Of a DNA stretch of 64,000 nt, positions 8,247 to 16,241 are shown in pieces (the first letter of the stretch is position 1; every line of letters starts with the position of its first letter). The stretch is from an uncultured Acidimicrobiales bacterium. GTDB taxonomy: Bacteria; Actinomycetota; Acidimicrobiia; Acidimicrobiales; Aldehydirespiratoraceae. The translations under genes were made by a program, and so were the position numbers. The notes under the pieces are model-generated. The model had not been told where the DNA came from. It was given only the letters and a program-made list of their open reading frames with translations, and did no database searches. The stretch spans positions 62,001 through 126,000 of the forward strand of contig CAJQPN010000001.1 in assembly GCA_905480195.1 (NCBI GenBank), written 5' to 3'.

Positions 8247-8306
8247 ACCTCCCGTTCTACTGCATGGGTGTGACAGCTGCCGACCCCCTGCCCTACCGTG
8301 CGCCCC

Positions 8307-9407
8307 ATGAAGACACGTGCTGCCGCCGCCTACGAAGTCAACGGTCCCTGGGTCGTCGACGAGTTCGAGCTCCGCGATCCCGGCCCCAACGAACTCCTCG
8401 TCAAGATGAGCTTCGCTGGCCTTTGCCACTCCGACGAACACATCCGAATGGGCGACTTCACCGAAGCAGCCCTCCCAATGGTGTGCGGGCATGAAGGATC
8501 CGGCATCGTCGAGTATGTCGGTGACAACGTTCGCGGCTTTGCGGTCGGCGACCATGTCGCTGCGTCGTTCATTCCGTCATGTGGCCGCTGCCCTTCTTGT
8601 GCGAACGGCGAACAGTACCTCTGCGACAATGGCGCCGAGATCATGGCCGGCGACACCAAGTTCATCGGACCTCGCGGTGAAGTTCGGGCGATGAGCGGGA
8701 TCGGGACGTTCTCGGAGTACTCCGTCGTTCACGAGAACTCGCTGGTCCCGGTCGGTGACTGGTATCCACTCGAGACCGTCTCGCTGTGCTCTTGTGGCGT
8801 CGCCACCGGTTGGGGTTCGGCAGTCAATGTCGCCCAGGTCAAGGCCGGCGACACGGTGGTGATCATCGGAACTGGCGGCATCGGTGTCAATGCGGTCCAG
8901 GGGGCCGCAATGGCTGGAGCCGCCAACGTGATCGCGGTCGACCCGGTCGAGATGAAGCGTGAGTTCGCCCAGACCATGGGGGCCACCCATGCGGTCGCCT
9001 CGATCGAAGAGGCAGGGCCACTTGTGCAGGAGTTGTCGTGGGGTCGTGGAGCGAACGAGGTAATCATCACGGTCGGCGATGCCACCTCCGATCTCTTCGC
9101 CCCAGCGATGGGCCTCGTCGGCAAGGGTGGCAGCCTCACCCTGACGTCGCTGTCGGACATGGCGCAGAACGACATCAGCCTGAACACGGTCGACTTCGCA
9201 ATGAGCGGCAAGCACCTGCACGGCTCGATCTACGGCTACTGCAACCCCCGCGCCGACATCCCAAAGCTGCTTCGCCTCTACGACCAGGGCAAGCTCAAGC
9301 TCGACGAACTCGTCACGCAGAAGTATTCGCTCGACGACATCAACGAGGGGTACCGGGCGCTCCATGCGGGAGAGATCATCCGCGGCCTCATCGACTACTC
9401 GATGTGA
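8307..9407 (+). CDS. NDMA-dependent (mycofactocin-type) zinc alcohol dehydrogenase
   Basis: 366-residue medium-chain alcohol dehydrogenase. The catalytic-zinc region has CHSDEH and GHEGSG, the structural-zinc lobe is CGRCPSCANGEQYLC with four Cys, and the cofactor fold has GTGGIGVNAVQGAAMAG. The overall sequence resembles the Rxyl_3153-type NDMA-dependent group, whose tightly bound NAD is recycled by the peptide cofactor mycofactocin rather than free NAD (family knowledge). No mycofactocin biosynthesis genes are in this window. ATG 8307 gives the usual MKTRAA start; the GTG nine bases earlier is less likely. Followed closely by a membrane protein gene. Confidence 0.88.
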   Translation: MKTRAAAAYEVNGPWVVDEFELRDPGPNELLVKMSFAGLCHSDEHIRMGDFTEAALPMVCGHEGSGIVEYVGDNVRGFAVGDHVAASFIPSCGRCPSCANGEQYLCDNGAEIMAGDTKFIGPRGEVRAMSGIGTFSEYSVVHENSLVPVGDWYPLETVSLCSCGVATGWGSAVNVAQVKAGDTVVIIGTGGIGVNAVQGAAMAGAANVIAVDPVEMKREFAQTMGATHAVASIEEAGPLVQELSWGRGANEVIITVGDATSDLFAPAMGLVGKGGSLTLTSLSDMAQNDISLNTVDFAMSGKHLHGSIYGYCNPRADIPKLLRLYDQGKLKLDELVTQKYSLDDINEGYRALHAGEIIRGLIDYSM

Positions 9408-9419
9408 TAAAGCAATCCC

Positions 9420-10265
9420 ATGGGCCGCATCCGTAACACCGTCCGTCTCGCCCGAACCTCCTGGAACGTTCTCCAAAAAGACCGAGAACTTGCACTGCTG
9501 CCGGTTCTCAGTGTGCTGCTGACACTGATCGTGATCACCGTGTTCGTGGTTCCCGGTCTGTTGGCCGTCGAGTGGGACGGTTCCGAGCAGAGCACTATCA
9601 GTGAGGAACCGGCCATCCCGGCACTCAGTTACCTGCTGTTCCTGCTCGGCGCCGCCGGTGCCGCGATCGTCAACGTCTTCTTCGTCGGCGCACTCGTCGC
9701 CGGGGCACACGAGCGCCTGTCGGGCGGCGATCCCACAGTGCGGAGCTCGATCGCTCGTGCATACGAACGCATTCCGGGGCTGGTGCCATGGGCGCTACTG
9801 AGCTTCACCGTCGTCAACATCCTTCGAGCGCTGCGCGAACGACTCGGCAACCTGGGCAACATCGTCTTCGGCACCATCGAAGTCGGGTTTGACGTCGCCG
9901 CTTTCCTCACCATCCCGGCGATCGTCATCGACAACAAGGGCCCGATCGATGGGTTCAAGACATCGGCGAGTCTGCTGCGGCGAACCTGGGGCGAGAATCT
10001 TGCCGCTCGCGTCGGATTCGGCCTGCTTGGGTTCGTCGCCGTGCTTCCTGCGGCGCTGCTCGTCGCGTTCGTCAGTGCGGCCGGATCCGCCGTCGTGACA
10101 GTGGTCGGCGTGGCAGTCGTGGTGGTCTATGTCGGAGTCGTGTTCGCCATCATCAGCGCGATGAGCGGCATCTTCCAGGCGGCGCTCTACCTCTACGCCA
10201 CCACCGGGACCGCCCCTGCAGGCTTCGAAAACGCAGAACTCGGCTCGAGTTTCTCCCGGCGCTAA
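9420..10265 (+). CDS. DUF6159-type membrane protein
   Basis: 281-residue integral membrane protein with about six hydrophobic segments. It starts MGRIRNTVRLARTSWNVL, with conserved-looking WNVLQKDRELALLPVLS before the first helix, as in the DUF6159 group. Function is unknown; proteins of this shape (large helices with a conserved cytosolic start) resemble glycerophosphoryl diester phosphodiesterase membrane domains in layout. It begins 12 bases after the alcohol dehydrogenase stop, so co-transcription is likely. Confidence 0.75.
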   Translation: MGRIRNTVRLARTSWNVLQKDRELALLPVLSVLLTLIVITVFVVPGLLAVEWDGSEQSTISEEPAIPALSYLLFLLGAAGAAIVNVFFVGALVAGAHERLSGGDPTVRSSIARAYERIPGLVPWALLSFTVVNILRALRERLGNLGNIVFGTIEVGFDVAAFLTIPAIVIDNKGPIDGFKTSASLLRRTWGENLAARVGFGLLGFVAVLPAALLVAFVSAAGSAVVTVVGVAVVVVYVGVVFAIISAMSGIFQAALYLYATTGTAPAGFENAELGSSFSRR

Positions 10266-10325
10266 GCGCTTGCTCACCCTTCGGGGATCGCCGGGATCGG
10301 TTGGGGTGGCGGGTAGTTTCCGCCT

Positions 10326-11315
10326 ATGTCGACGCGAGCCGAGGATCGCATCACGCTGGCCATAACCGCCTGGCTCATCGCAGGTGTGTTCATCGACGGG
10401 TACGCACACGTCAACATCATCGACACCGAAACCGAGGATTTTTTCACCCTCTGGCACGCCATCTTCTACGCAGCGTTTGTCTCCCTCACCGGTTGGATCG
10501 GATGGATTGCCTACCGGCGACGGAGTGACGCAGCCGTTCTCGAGTGGTTCCCCACCGGCTACCGTGAGGCACCGATCGGGATCGCGATCTTCGCAGTCGG
10601 GGGTATCGGCGACGGCATCTGGCACACGGCATTCGGCGTAGAGGTCGGGATTGATGCCCTGCTGTCGCCTATGCACCTGGTCTTGTTCTCGGGTGCACTG
10701 ATCCTCATCTGGAGTCCGGTGCGTGCCGCCACAGCCCGGCGCGACCCGACGCCTACACTCGCCCTCGGCGCGGCCGCCGTCGTGACGGCGTTGATGGTGT
10801 TTTTCATCGAATACATCTTTTTCCTGTCTGAGACCTGGATCGCAGGCATCCCGTTCGAGCCCGAGAACGACAACGACGGCTGGGAGTACGTATCGGTCTT
10901 CCTGGCGGGGGCGGTCGTGCAAGTGGGCGTACTCCTCGGTCCATTGCTCCTCGTGGTCAATCGGTGGCGGCTACCGCTCGGCTCGGCCACGATCATCTGG
11001 GGGCTTGCAGCGTTTGGCGAGCGCGCTGCCTTTAATCACGGGTGGTCCGGCGTGCTTTCGGCCATAGTCGGCGGGATCGTGTTCGACCTGACCAACCGGT
11101 TTGTACCGCTTCCCGGTCGACAGCTGTCTGTCGCTGCCTTCTTTGGCCCTGCCGCAGCGTTCGCCACGTACTTTGTGCTCGCCGATATCGACCAAGGGGT
11201 CGAGTGGCCGACGGAGATCTGGGGAGGGGCCATCGCCATGGCGGGCCTTACCGGCCTCGGCCTTGTGGCCATCCAGACGTCCGGACGCCAGGAGCGCTTG
11301 GTCCCGACGGACTGA
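10326..11315 (+). CDS. polytopic membrane protein with conserved His motifs, function unknown
   Basis: 329-residue protein with about eight transmembrane segments. Several membrane-edge His/Asp motifs stand out: DGYAHVN, WHAIFY, GDGIWHTAFG and SPMHLVLFSGA. Such paired His residues in a helical bundle can bind metal or haem, but I do not recognise a named family and make no functional claim. The 60-base gap after the previous gene suggests it may be the last gene of that unit. Its stop lies three bases from the convergent topoisomerase stop, with no room for a separate terminator. Confidence 0.7.
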   Translation: MSTRAEDRITLAITAWLIAGVFIDGYAHVNIIDTETEDFFTLWHAIFYAAFVSLTGWIGWIAYRRRSDAAVLEWFPTGYREAPIGIAIFAVGGIGDGIWHTAFGVEVGIDALLSPMHLVLFSGALILIWSPVRAATARRDPTPTLALGAAAVVTALMVFFIEYIFFLSETWIAGIPFEPENDNDGWEYVSVFLAGAVVQVGVLLGPLLLVVNRWRLPLGSATIIWGLAAFGERAAFNHGWSGVLSAIVGGIVFDLTNRFVPLPGRQLSVAAFFGPAAAFATYFVLADIDQGVEWPTEIWGGAIAMAGLTGLGLVAIQTSGRQERLVPTD

Positions 11316-11318
11316 CCG

Positions 11319-13394
11319 TCACACGTCGAGCGTCGCTGTGTCGACGAAGGCGCTGTTCTTCACGAGGAAGTCACGTCGAACGCCGACGTCGTTCCCCATG
11401 AGGACATCGAACATCTTCGATGCCTCTTTGGCCTGCTTGGCGTCGTCCATCGTGAGTCGCTTCAGTGTCCTGGTCTCGGGATCGAGTGCACAATGCCGCA
11501 GCTCGTCGACGTTCATCTCGCCGAGCCCCTTGAACCTCTGCCATTTGATGTTCTCGCGTTTGCGGTTGCCTTTGCAGAGCTCGTCGGTGACGGAGTTTCG
11601 CTCGTCATCGCTATATACCCGGTAGATCTGATCGCCGACCTTGGTGGTGTAGAGCGGCGGCTGCGCGGCGTAGACGTTTCCGGCTTCGAGCATCGGCCGC
11701 ATGTACTCATGGATCAAGGTGAGCAACAGACACCGGATGTGACTGCCGTCGACATCGGCATCACACAGGATGACAATCCGACCGTACCGAGCGTCATCGA
11801 GATTGAAGTCGCGGCCGGCGCCCGCCCCCACAGATTTGAACAGCGCCTGTGCCTCAGCATTGTCGAGCACCTGCTTCTGGCTTGCTTTCGCTGCGTTCAC
11901 GACCTTGCCGCGCAGCGGAAGGATGGCCATCGTCTCGGAGTTGCGGCCCCGTTTCGCTGGGCCTGCGGCCGAGTCACCCTCCACGAGGATGATCTCGCTG
12001 TCGGGTCCGTGTTTGCGGCAGTCAGCGAGTTTCTCCGGCATTCCGGTGGAGCCGAGTTTTGCCGCCTTGCGCTTGTTCTCCAGCACCTGCTTCGAGGCGA
12101 CCCGGTTCTGGATCGCTGTGGCGAGCTTGTCGGCAATTGCCTTGACGTGACTGCGCGGGCCGCCACCGGGCTCCATCCACTCCTTGAGTTGTTCATAGAC
12201 GATGCGACTGACGATGCCCTCGATGGCAGGCGTGCCGAGCTCCTGCTTGGTCTGCCCCCGGAACTGGGGTTCGGGAAAGGTCACCTTGATCGCAGCGACG
12301 AGGCCCTCTTGGACGTCGTCCTTGATTGCCTTGTGCTTGTCTTCCTTCTTGAGCTTGGCGAGCTTGCGATTGTCTTTCAGGACAACGTTGTTGACGACCC
12401 GGGTAAGCGCCTTGTCGAACCCGGCCTGGTGTGTTCCACCCTGGCTGGTGGGGATCGTGTTGACGAACGACGCGATCTTGGTGTCGTAACCGCCGGTCCA
12501 GCGCAGTGCGACCTCGACTCGGCACTCACGCTCGACATCAGTCATTTTCCCGTCGACCGGCACCTTCTCGTTGAACGTGTCGATACCGGAGCAGGAGATG
12601 ATCTGGTTGACCGGCGCGCCACTGGACAGGTGTTCGACGAGGTCGGCCAGCCCGCCACGACTGACAAACTCGAACGGCTCTGACAGCCGTTTGCCATCGC
12701 CGACCGAGGACGCAGTGCGTTTGTCGACGACCGTGACCTTCATTCCCGGAACAAGGAAACAGGCCTGCGTGGCGCGGCTACAGATCTCATCGACATCGAT
12801 GGCGGCTTCAGGGTCGAAGATGTCGAAGTCGGGCCAGAAGCGCACGCGGGTGCCCGTCTTGTTTTTGGAGATCCGTTTGATTTTCTCAAGCTTGTGACCC
12901 GGCTTGAATTTGGCGCCGACGAACTGGCCGGCGATCCGCTCGTTGAAACCGAGAACGTGGGTTGCGCCGTTGCGATCGACCTCGACGATCAGTTTTGCCG
13001 CCAACGCATTGACGACCGACGCGCCGACCCCGTGAAGACCCCCAGATGAGGAGTACGCGCCTCCACCAAACTTTCCGCCGGCATGCAGCTCGGTGAACAC
13101 GACCTCCAGCGCCGACACTTTTCGTTTGGTGTGCAGGTCGATCGGGATACCGCGACCGTTGTCTGCCACCTCGATCGATTTGTCACGGTGCAGCGTGATC
13201 TCGACCTTGCTCGCAAATCCGGCCGATGCCTCATCGACGGCATTGTCGATGAGTTCCCAGACGAGATGCATGAGGCCGTCGGAGCCGGTGCCGCCGATGT
13301 ACATGCCCGGTCGCTTCCGAACGGCCTCCAAGCCCTCAAGGGTCTGGATGGCGTCGGCGTCATAGCCGGTGGAGGCAGGCTTCTTCGCAGGCAC
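11319..13394 (-). CDS. parE: DNA topoisomerase IV subunit B (ParE/GyrB-type)
   Basis: 691-residue ATPase/TOPRIM subunit of a type IIA topoisomerase. The GHKL domain shows LEAVRKRPGMYIG, the ATP-binding ELIDNAVDE and GLHGVGASVVNAL; the TOPRIM domain near residue 470 has EGDSAAGPAKRGRN and the metal-binding DADVDG; the tail has QRFKGLGEMN. The EGDSAAG variant (EGDSAGG in GyrB) is like the EGDSALG of actinobacterial ParE, supporting topoisomerase IV over gyrase. It pairs with a ParC/GyrA subunit that is not in the window. The upstream peroxiredoxin gene is on the same strand, 61 bases away. Confidence 0.88.
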   Translation of the reverse strand: MPAKKPASTGYDADAIQTLEGLEAVRKRPGMYIGGTGSDGLMHLVWELIDNAVDEASAGFASKVEITLHRDKSIEVADNGRGIPIDLHTKRKVSALEVVFTELHAGGKFGGGAYSSSGGLHGVGASVVNALAAKLIVEVDRNGATHVLGFNERIAGQFVGAKFKPGHKLEKIKRISKNKTGTRVRFWPDFDIFDPEAAIDVDEICSRATQACFLVPGMKVTVVDKRTASSVGDGKRLSEPFEFVSRGGLADLVEHLSSGAPVNQIISCSGIDTFNEKVPVDGKMTDVERECRVEVALRWTGGYDTKIASFVNTIPTSQGGTHQAGFDKALTRVVNNVVLKDNRKLAKLKKEDKHKAIKDDVQEGLVAAIKVTFPEPQFRGQTKQELGTPAIEGIVSRIVYEQLKEWMEPGGGPRSHVKAIADKLATAIQNRVASKQVLENKRKAAKLGSTGMPEKLADCRKHGPDSEIILVEGDSAAGPAKRGRNSETMAILPLRGKVVNAAKASQKQVLDNAEAQALFKSVGAGAGRDFNLDDARYGRIVILCDADVDGSHIRCLLLTLIHEYMRPMLEAGNVYAAQPPLYTTKVGDQIYRVYSDDERNSVTDELCKGNRKRENIKWQRFKGLGEMNVDELRHCALDPETRTLKRLTMDDAKQAKEASKMFDVLMGNDVGVRRDFLVKNSAFVDTATLDV

Positions 13395-13455
13395 GAAGCG
13401 AACGTAGCCCGAGCTTGTGACACTGCGGTGTCAAGCACAGGGTCACGAGCTCGGG

Positions 13456-14118
13456 TCAGTCGCGCTCGGGGTGTGGGACGAAACGTAGGTACGGCAGCGG
13501 CGCAGTGAATTCGCCGTGCTTGGCGCGGGCCTCGTCGTCGGACACCGAGGGAATGACAATCACATCTTCACCACGGTTCCAGTTCGCCGGTGTCGCCACC
13601 TGTTCGGCCGCAGTCAGCTGGATGGAATCGAGGAGTCGCAGGATCTCGAAGAAGTTCCGTCCCGTTGTCATCGGGTAGGTGAGCTGTGCTTTCACCTTCT
13701 TGTCAGGGCCAACGATGAAAACGGTTCGGGCGGTGGCATTCTCGGCCGCAGTTCGCCCATCGGCTCGTTCACCGGCATCGGCGGGAAGCATGTCGTAAGC
13801 CTTGACGATCTCGAGTGTCGGATCGCCGATCAACGGGTAGCTGACGGTGTTGCCCGTCGCTGCCTCGATGTCAGCGACCCAGCCGTTGTGGTCGTCGACA
13901 CCGTCGACACTGATCCCAATGATCTTGCAGTTACGAGCAGCAAAGTCGGTCTGCATGCCGGCGACGGTGCCGAGTTCGGTCGTGCAAACGGGAGTGAAGT
14001 CCTTGGGGTGGCTGAACAGCAGCGCCCAACCGTCACCGATCCAGTCATGGAATGACAGCTCACCCTCGGTCGTCTTCGCCGTGAAGTCAGGGGCAATGTC
14101 GTTGATTCGAAGTGCCAT
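13456..14118 (-). CDS. 1-Cys peroxiredoxin (Prx6 family)
   Basis: 220-residue thiol peroxidase. The peroxidatic Cys45 lies in FTPVCTTELG with His37 in SHPKDF, and the long C-terminal half with PYLRFVPHP is the Prx6 hallmark. It reduces hydrogen peroxide and alkyl hydroperoxides; a mycothiol- or glutaredoxin-type partner would be needed for recycling. ATG 14118 has GAGGAA about six bases upstream, so the 21 extra codons of the open frame are rejected. There is no resolving Cys in the C-terminal arm. It lies upstream of the topoisomerase gene on the same strand. Confidence 0.9.
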   Translation of the reverse strand: MALRINDIAPDFTAKTTEGELSFHDWIGDGWALLFSHPKDFTPVCTTELGTVAGMQTDFAARNCKIIGISVDGVDDHNGWVADIEAATGNTVSYPLIGDPTLEIVKAYDMLPADAGERADGRTAAENATARTVFIVGPDKKVKAQLTYPMTTGRNFFEILRLLDSIQLTAAEQVATPANWNRGEDVIVIPSVSDDEARAKHGEFTAPLPYLRFVPHPERD

Positions 14119-14236
14119 ATCGGTTCCTCGATGGTGGCAGACGCCGGTGATCCGACCTCTGAATTGCGGGAATTGAATCACAGCGGTCCGTGGAATACCG
14201 GAACTCGCTGTCGTATGACTTCACGACGTTGGACGT

Positions 14237-14737
14237 TCAGGCAGGTTCACCCACGACGATGACCTTCGAATGGTCTTCACCGGCCGCGTCGCACAGGGTG
14301 CGGTAGGCGCCCAGGATGGACTGGGCGTCAGTGATTCCGACGACCTGGCCATCGGCGTCGATGTTGACGTTGGCACCATAGATGGCGAACCACACTTCGG
14401 TGATCTCATCGTTGTCGGCGGGGACGGTGAGGGTGTGCACCGAGTGGGCGGGTTCGTAAAGATACGAACCCGCTCGGTTTTCGTACTGCGGATACTCGGC
14501 GTATCCCCAGGAGCCGGAGAGTGTGTAGGCGAAGACAACGCCCGTGTGGTAGTGGGTCTGCACCTGATAACCGGGCGGGAATCGGTTGATGAGCACCCAC
14601 AGACCTTGGTTGAGGTCGACATGGAGCACCTTGATACCCAACTCACCGGCGTAGACCCAGGGCACCTCGTCTGCGCCGATGTGCATCGCTTCGGTAAGCC
14701 CGTGCATCGGGACCATCGGACTGGGTGCATCGCTCAT
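14237..14737 (-). CDS. ChrR-type cupin-domain protein
   Basis: 166-residue single cupin. The metal-binding motif is visible as THYHTGVVFAYTLSG with a second motif around EPAHSVHTL, giving the usual His/Glu/His set. Overall it resembles the cupin of 2,4'-dihydroxyacetophenone dioxygenase-like and anti-sigma ChrR proteins. The likely role is a small metal-dependent dioxygenase or sensor for an acyl or aromatic compound. It lies between the peroxiredoxin and an acyl-CoA dehydrogenase on the same strand, with gaps of 118 and 69 bases. Substrate unknown. Confidence 0.78.
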   Translation of the reverse strand: MSDAPSPMVPMHGLTEAMHIGADEVPWVYAGELGIKVLHVDLNQGLWVLINRFPPGYQVQTHYHTGVVFAYTLSGSWGYAEYPQYENRAGSYLYEPAHSVHTLTVPADNDEITEVWFAIYGANVNIDADGQVVGITDAQSILGAYRTLCDAAGEDHSKVIVVGEPA

Positions 14738-14806
14738 CTGACGGAGACTAGGGCAGGTGTCCCGCTCGGCGAAGGTCTACCGACACCCACGGATGTCGCA
14801 TGACGC

Positions 14807-16027
14807 TCAGCCCTGTGGCTTCGGCTCCTTGGGGAGCCCGAGCACCATCTCGCCGAGGATGTTTCGCTGGACCTGGCTGGTGCCAGCGTAGATCGTGCCT
14901 GCGCGAGCGTTGTAGAACGCACCAACCCATGAGCCGGCGTCGTTTGGAGAACCCGGGGCGTCGGAATGGAACGACTTCTTCGCCGTCGAACCCGAAAGCA
15001 TCGACTCCGGCCCGACCACGTCGAGGGCGAGCTCGGTGAGGCGCTTGTGGTATTCACTCCAGTAGAGCTTGAAGGTCGATTCGGCCGGGCCTGGTTGGGC
15101 TCCGCCCAGGAAGCGGGTGAGCGTGCCCATCCCGAGGTAGCGCATGATCTCGACCTCGATGTAGGCCGACGCAAGACGGTCTCGCATGACGGGATCGGCG
15201 TTTGCGCCTGTTTGTTTGGCCTTTTCGGCGAGCTTCTCCCACTCGGCCTTGAACATGAGGGGTTGGGTGGCCGCCGATTCGCCGCGTTCGTACCCGAGGA
15301 GCGTCATCGCAACGGCCCAGCCACCGTTGATCTCCCCGATCACGTTGTCCCGGTGAGTGCGGGCGTCGGAGAAGAAGGTCTCGTTGAAGTCGTGGTCGCC
15401 CGACAGCATCTGGATCGGTCGGACCTCGACCCCGTCCTGCTCCATCGGGCAGAGCAGGAACGAGATGCCGCGATGTTTCGGAGCATCGGGATCGGTGCGG
15501 CAGAGCACGAAGATCCAGTTTGCATACTGACCGGCAGACGTCCAGATCTTTTGACCGTTGATGACCCACTCATCGCCGTCGAGTACGGCCTTGCAGCCGA
15601 GTCCTCCGAGGTCGGAGCCGGCGTCGGGCTCGGAGTAGCCCTGGCACCAGACGTCTTCACCGCTGATGATCCGCGGCAAGAAGTGGCGCTTCTGCTCCTC
15701 GGTACCCCAATGCAAGATCGTGTTGCCGACCATCTGGATCGAGAATGCGTCGTTGGCAGCACCGGTGGGCGCACCGGCACGTTCGAACTCCTCGGCCAAG
15801 ATCACCTGTTCGAGTTCGGACATGCCACCCCCGCCGTACTCGGTCGGCCACGACGGTGCGAGCAAGCCGTTGGCTGCAAGCTTCTGACGCCAGTCGGCAG
15901 TCCACTCGTACGCCTCGTCGACCGACATGGCGCCGTAGCCGGCCCATCCATCGGGCAGGTTCGAGTCGAGGAAGTCCTTGATGCGGACGCGGAAAGCCTC
16001 TGCCTCTTCGGTGTAGGTAGGGTCCAT
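14807..16027 (-). CDS. acyl-CoA dehydrogenase
   Basis: 406-residue FAD enzyme of the acyl-CoA dehydrogenase superfamily that introduces a double bond at the alpha-beta position of an acyl-CoA. Family landmarks include WCQGYSEPDAGSDL in the middle beta-domain, NGQKIWTSAGQYANW, and the C-terminal YAGTSQVQRNILGE. It resembles the long FadE subgroup used for steroid side chains and branched acids in actinomycetes. It is transcribed alone ahead of the cupin gene; a partner subunit is not adjacent. Start ATG is well supported by the family N-terminus (DPTYTEEAEAFR). Confidence 0.9.
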   Translation of the reverse strand: MDPTYTEEAEAFRVRIKDFLDSNLPDGWAGYGAMSVDEAYEWTADWRQKLAANGLLAPSWPTEYGGGGMSELEQVILAEEFERAGAPTGAANDAFSIQMVGNTILHWGTEEQKRHFLPRIISGEDVWCQGYSEPDAGSDLGGLGCKAVLDGDEWVINGQKIWTSAGQYANWIFVLCRTDPDAPKHRGISFLLCPMEQDGVEVRPIQMLSGDHDFNETFFSDARTHRDNVIGEINGGWAVAMTLLGYERGESAATQPLMFKAEWEKLAEKAKQTGANADPVMRDRLASAYIEVEIMRYLGMGTLTRFLGGAQPGPAESTFKLYWSEYHKRLTELALDVVGPESMLSGSTAKKSFHSDAPGSPNDAGSWVGAFYNARAGTIYAGTSQVQRNILGEMVLGLPKEPKPQG

Positions 16028-16085
16028 GCCCTCGACGGTACCGCCGTCGCGTTCCTCGACCCAACTGGGCTCTACCCTTGGCCCC

Positions 16086-16241
16086 GTGTTCGTCGTAGAG
16101 CTCCTGGCCCACCAGGGTGGGTGGGACGAGATCCTCCTCGTCGCTGGGCCGCTGGTGGTCTTCGGTGGCCTGCTTGCCGTCGCACGCCGACGCGCTGTTG
16201 CGCTGTCGGATCAGCCGGCTGACGAGGAACCGATCGCCTAG
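16086..16241 (+). CDS. 51-residue single-pass membrane protein
   Basis: Very small protein starting at GTG 16086 with sequence MFVVELLAHQGGWDEILLVA and one transmembrane helix followed by ARRRA and an acidic tail. The HQGGWDE segment before the helix looks conserved-type; I recall similar short proteins in related actinobacteria but cannot verify it here. It is alone on the + strand between the divergent acyl-CoA dehydrogenase and the convergent murA, overlapping the murA stop by 4 bases. Function unknown. Confidence 0.65.
   Translation: MFVVELLAHQGGWDEILLVAGPLVVFGGLLAVARRRAVALSDQPADEEPIA

Noticed and set aside
14966-16222. 418-codon plus-strand frame over the acyl-CoA dehydrogenase
   Set aside because: Antisense to a full acyl-CoA dehydrogenase with all landmarks; no domain in the plus-strand product.
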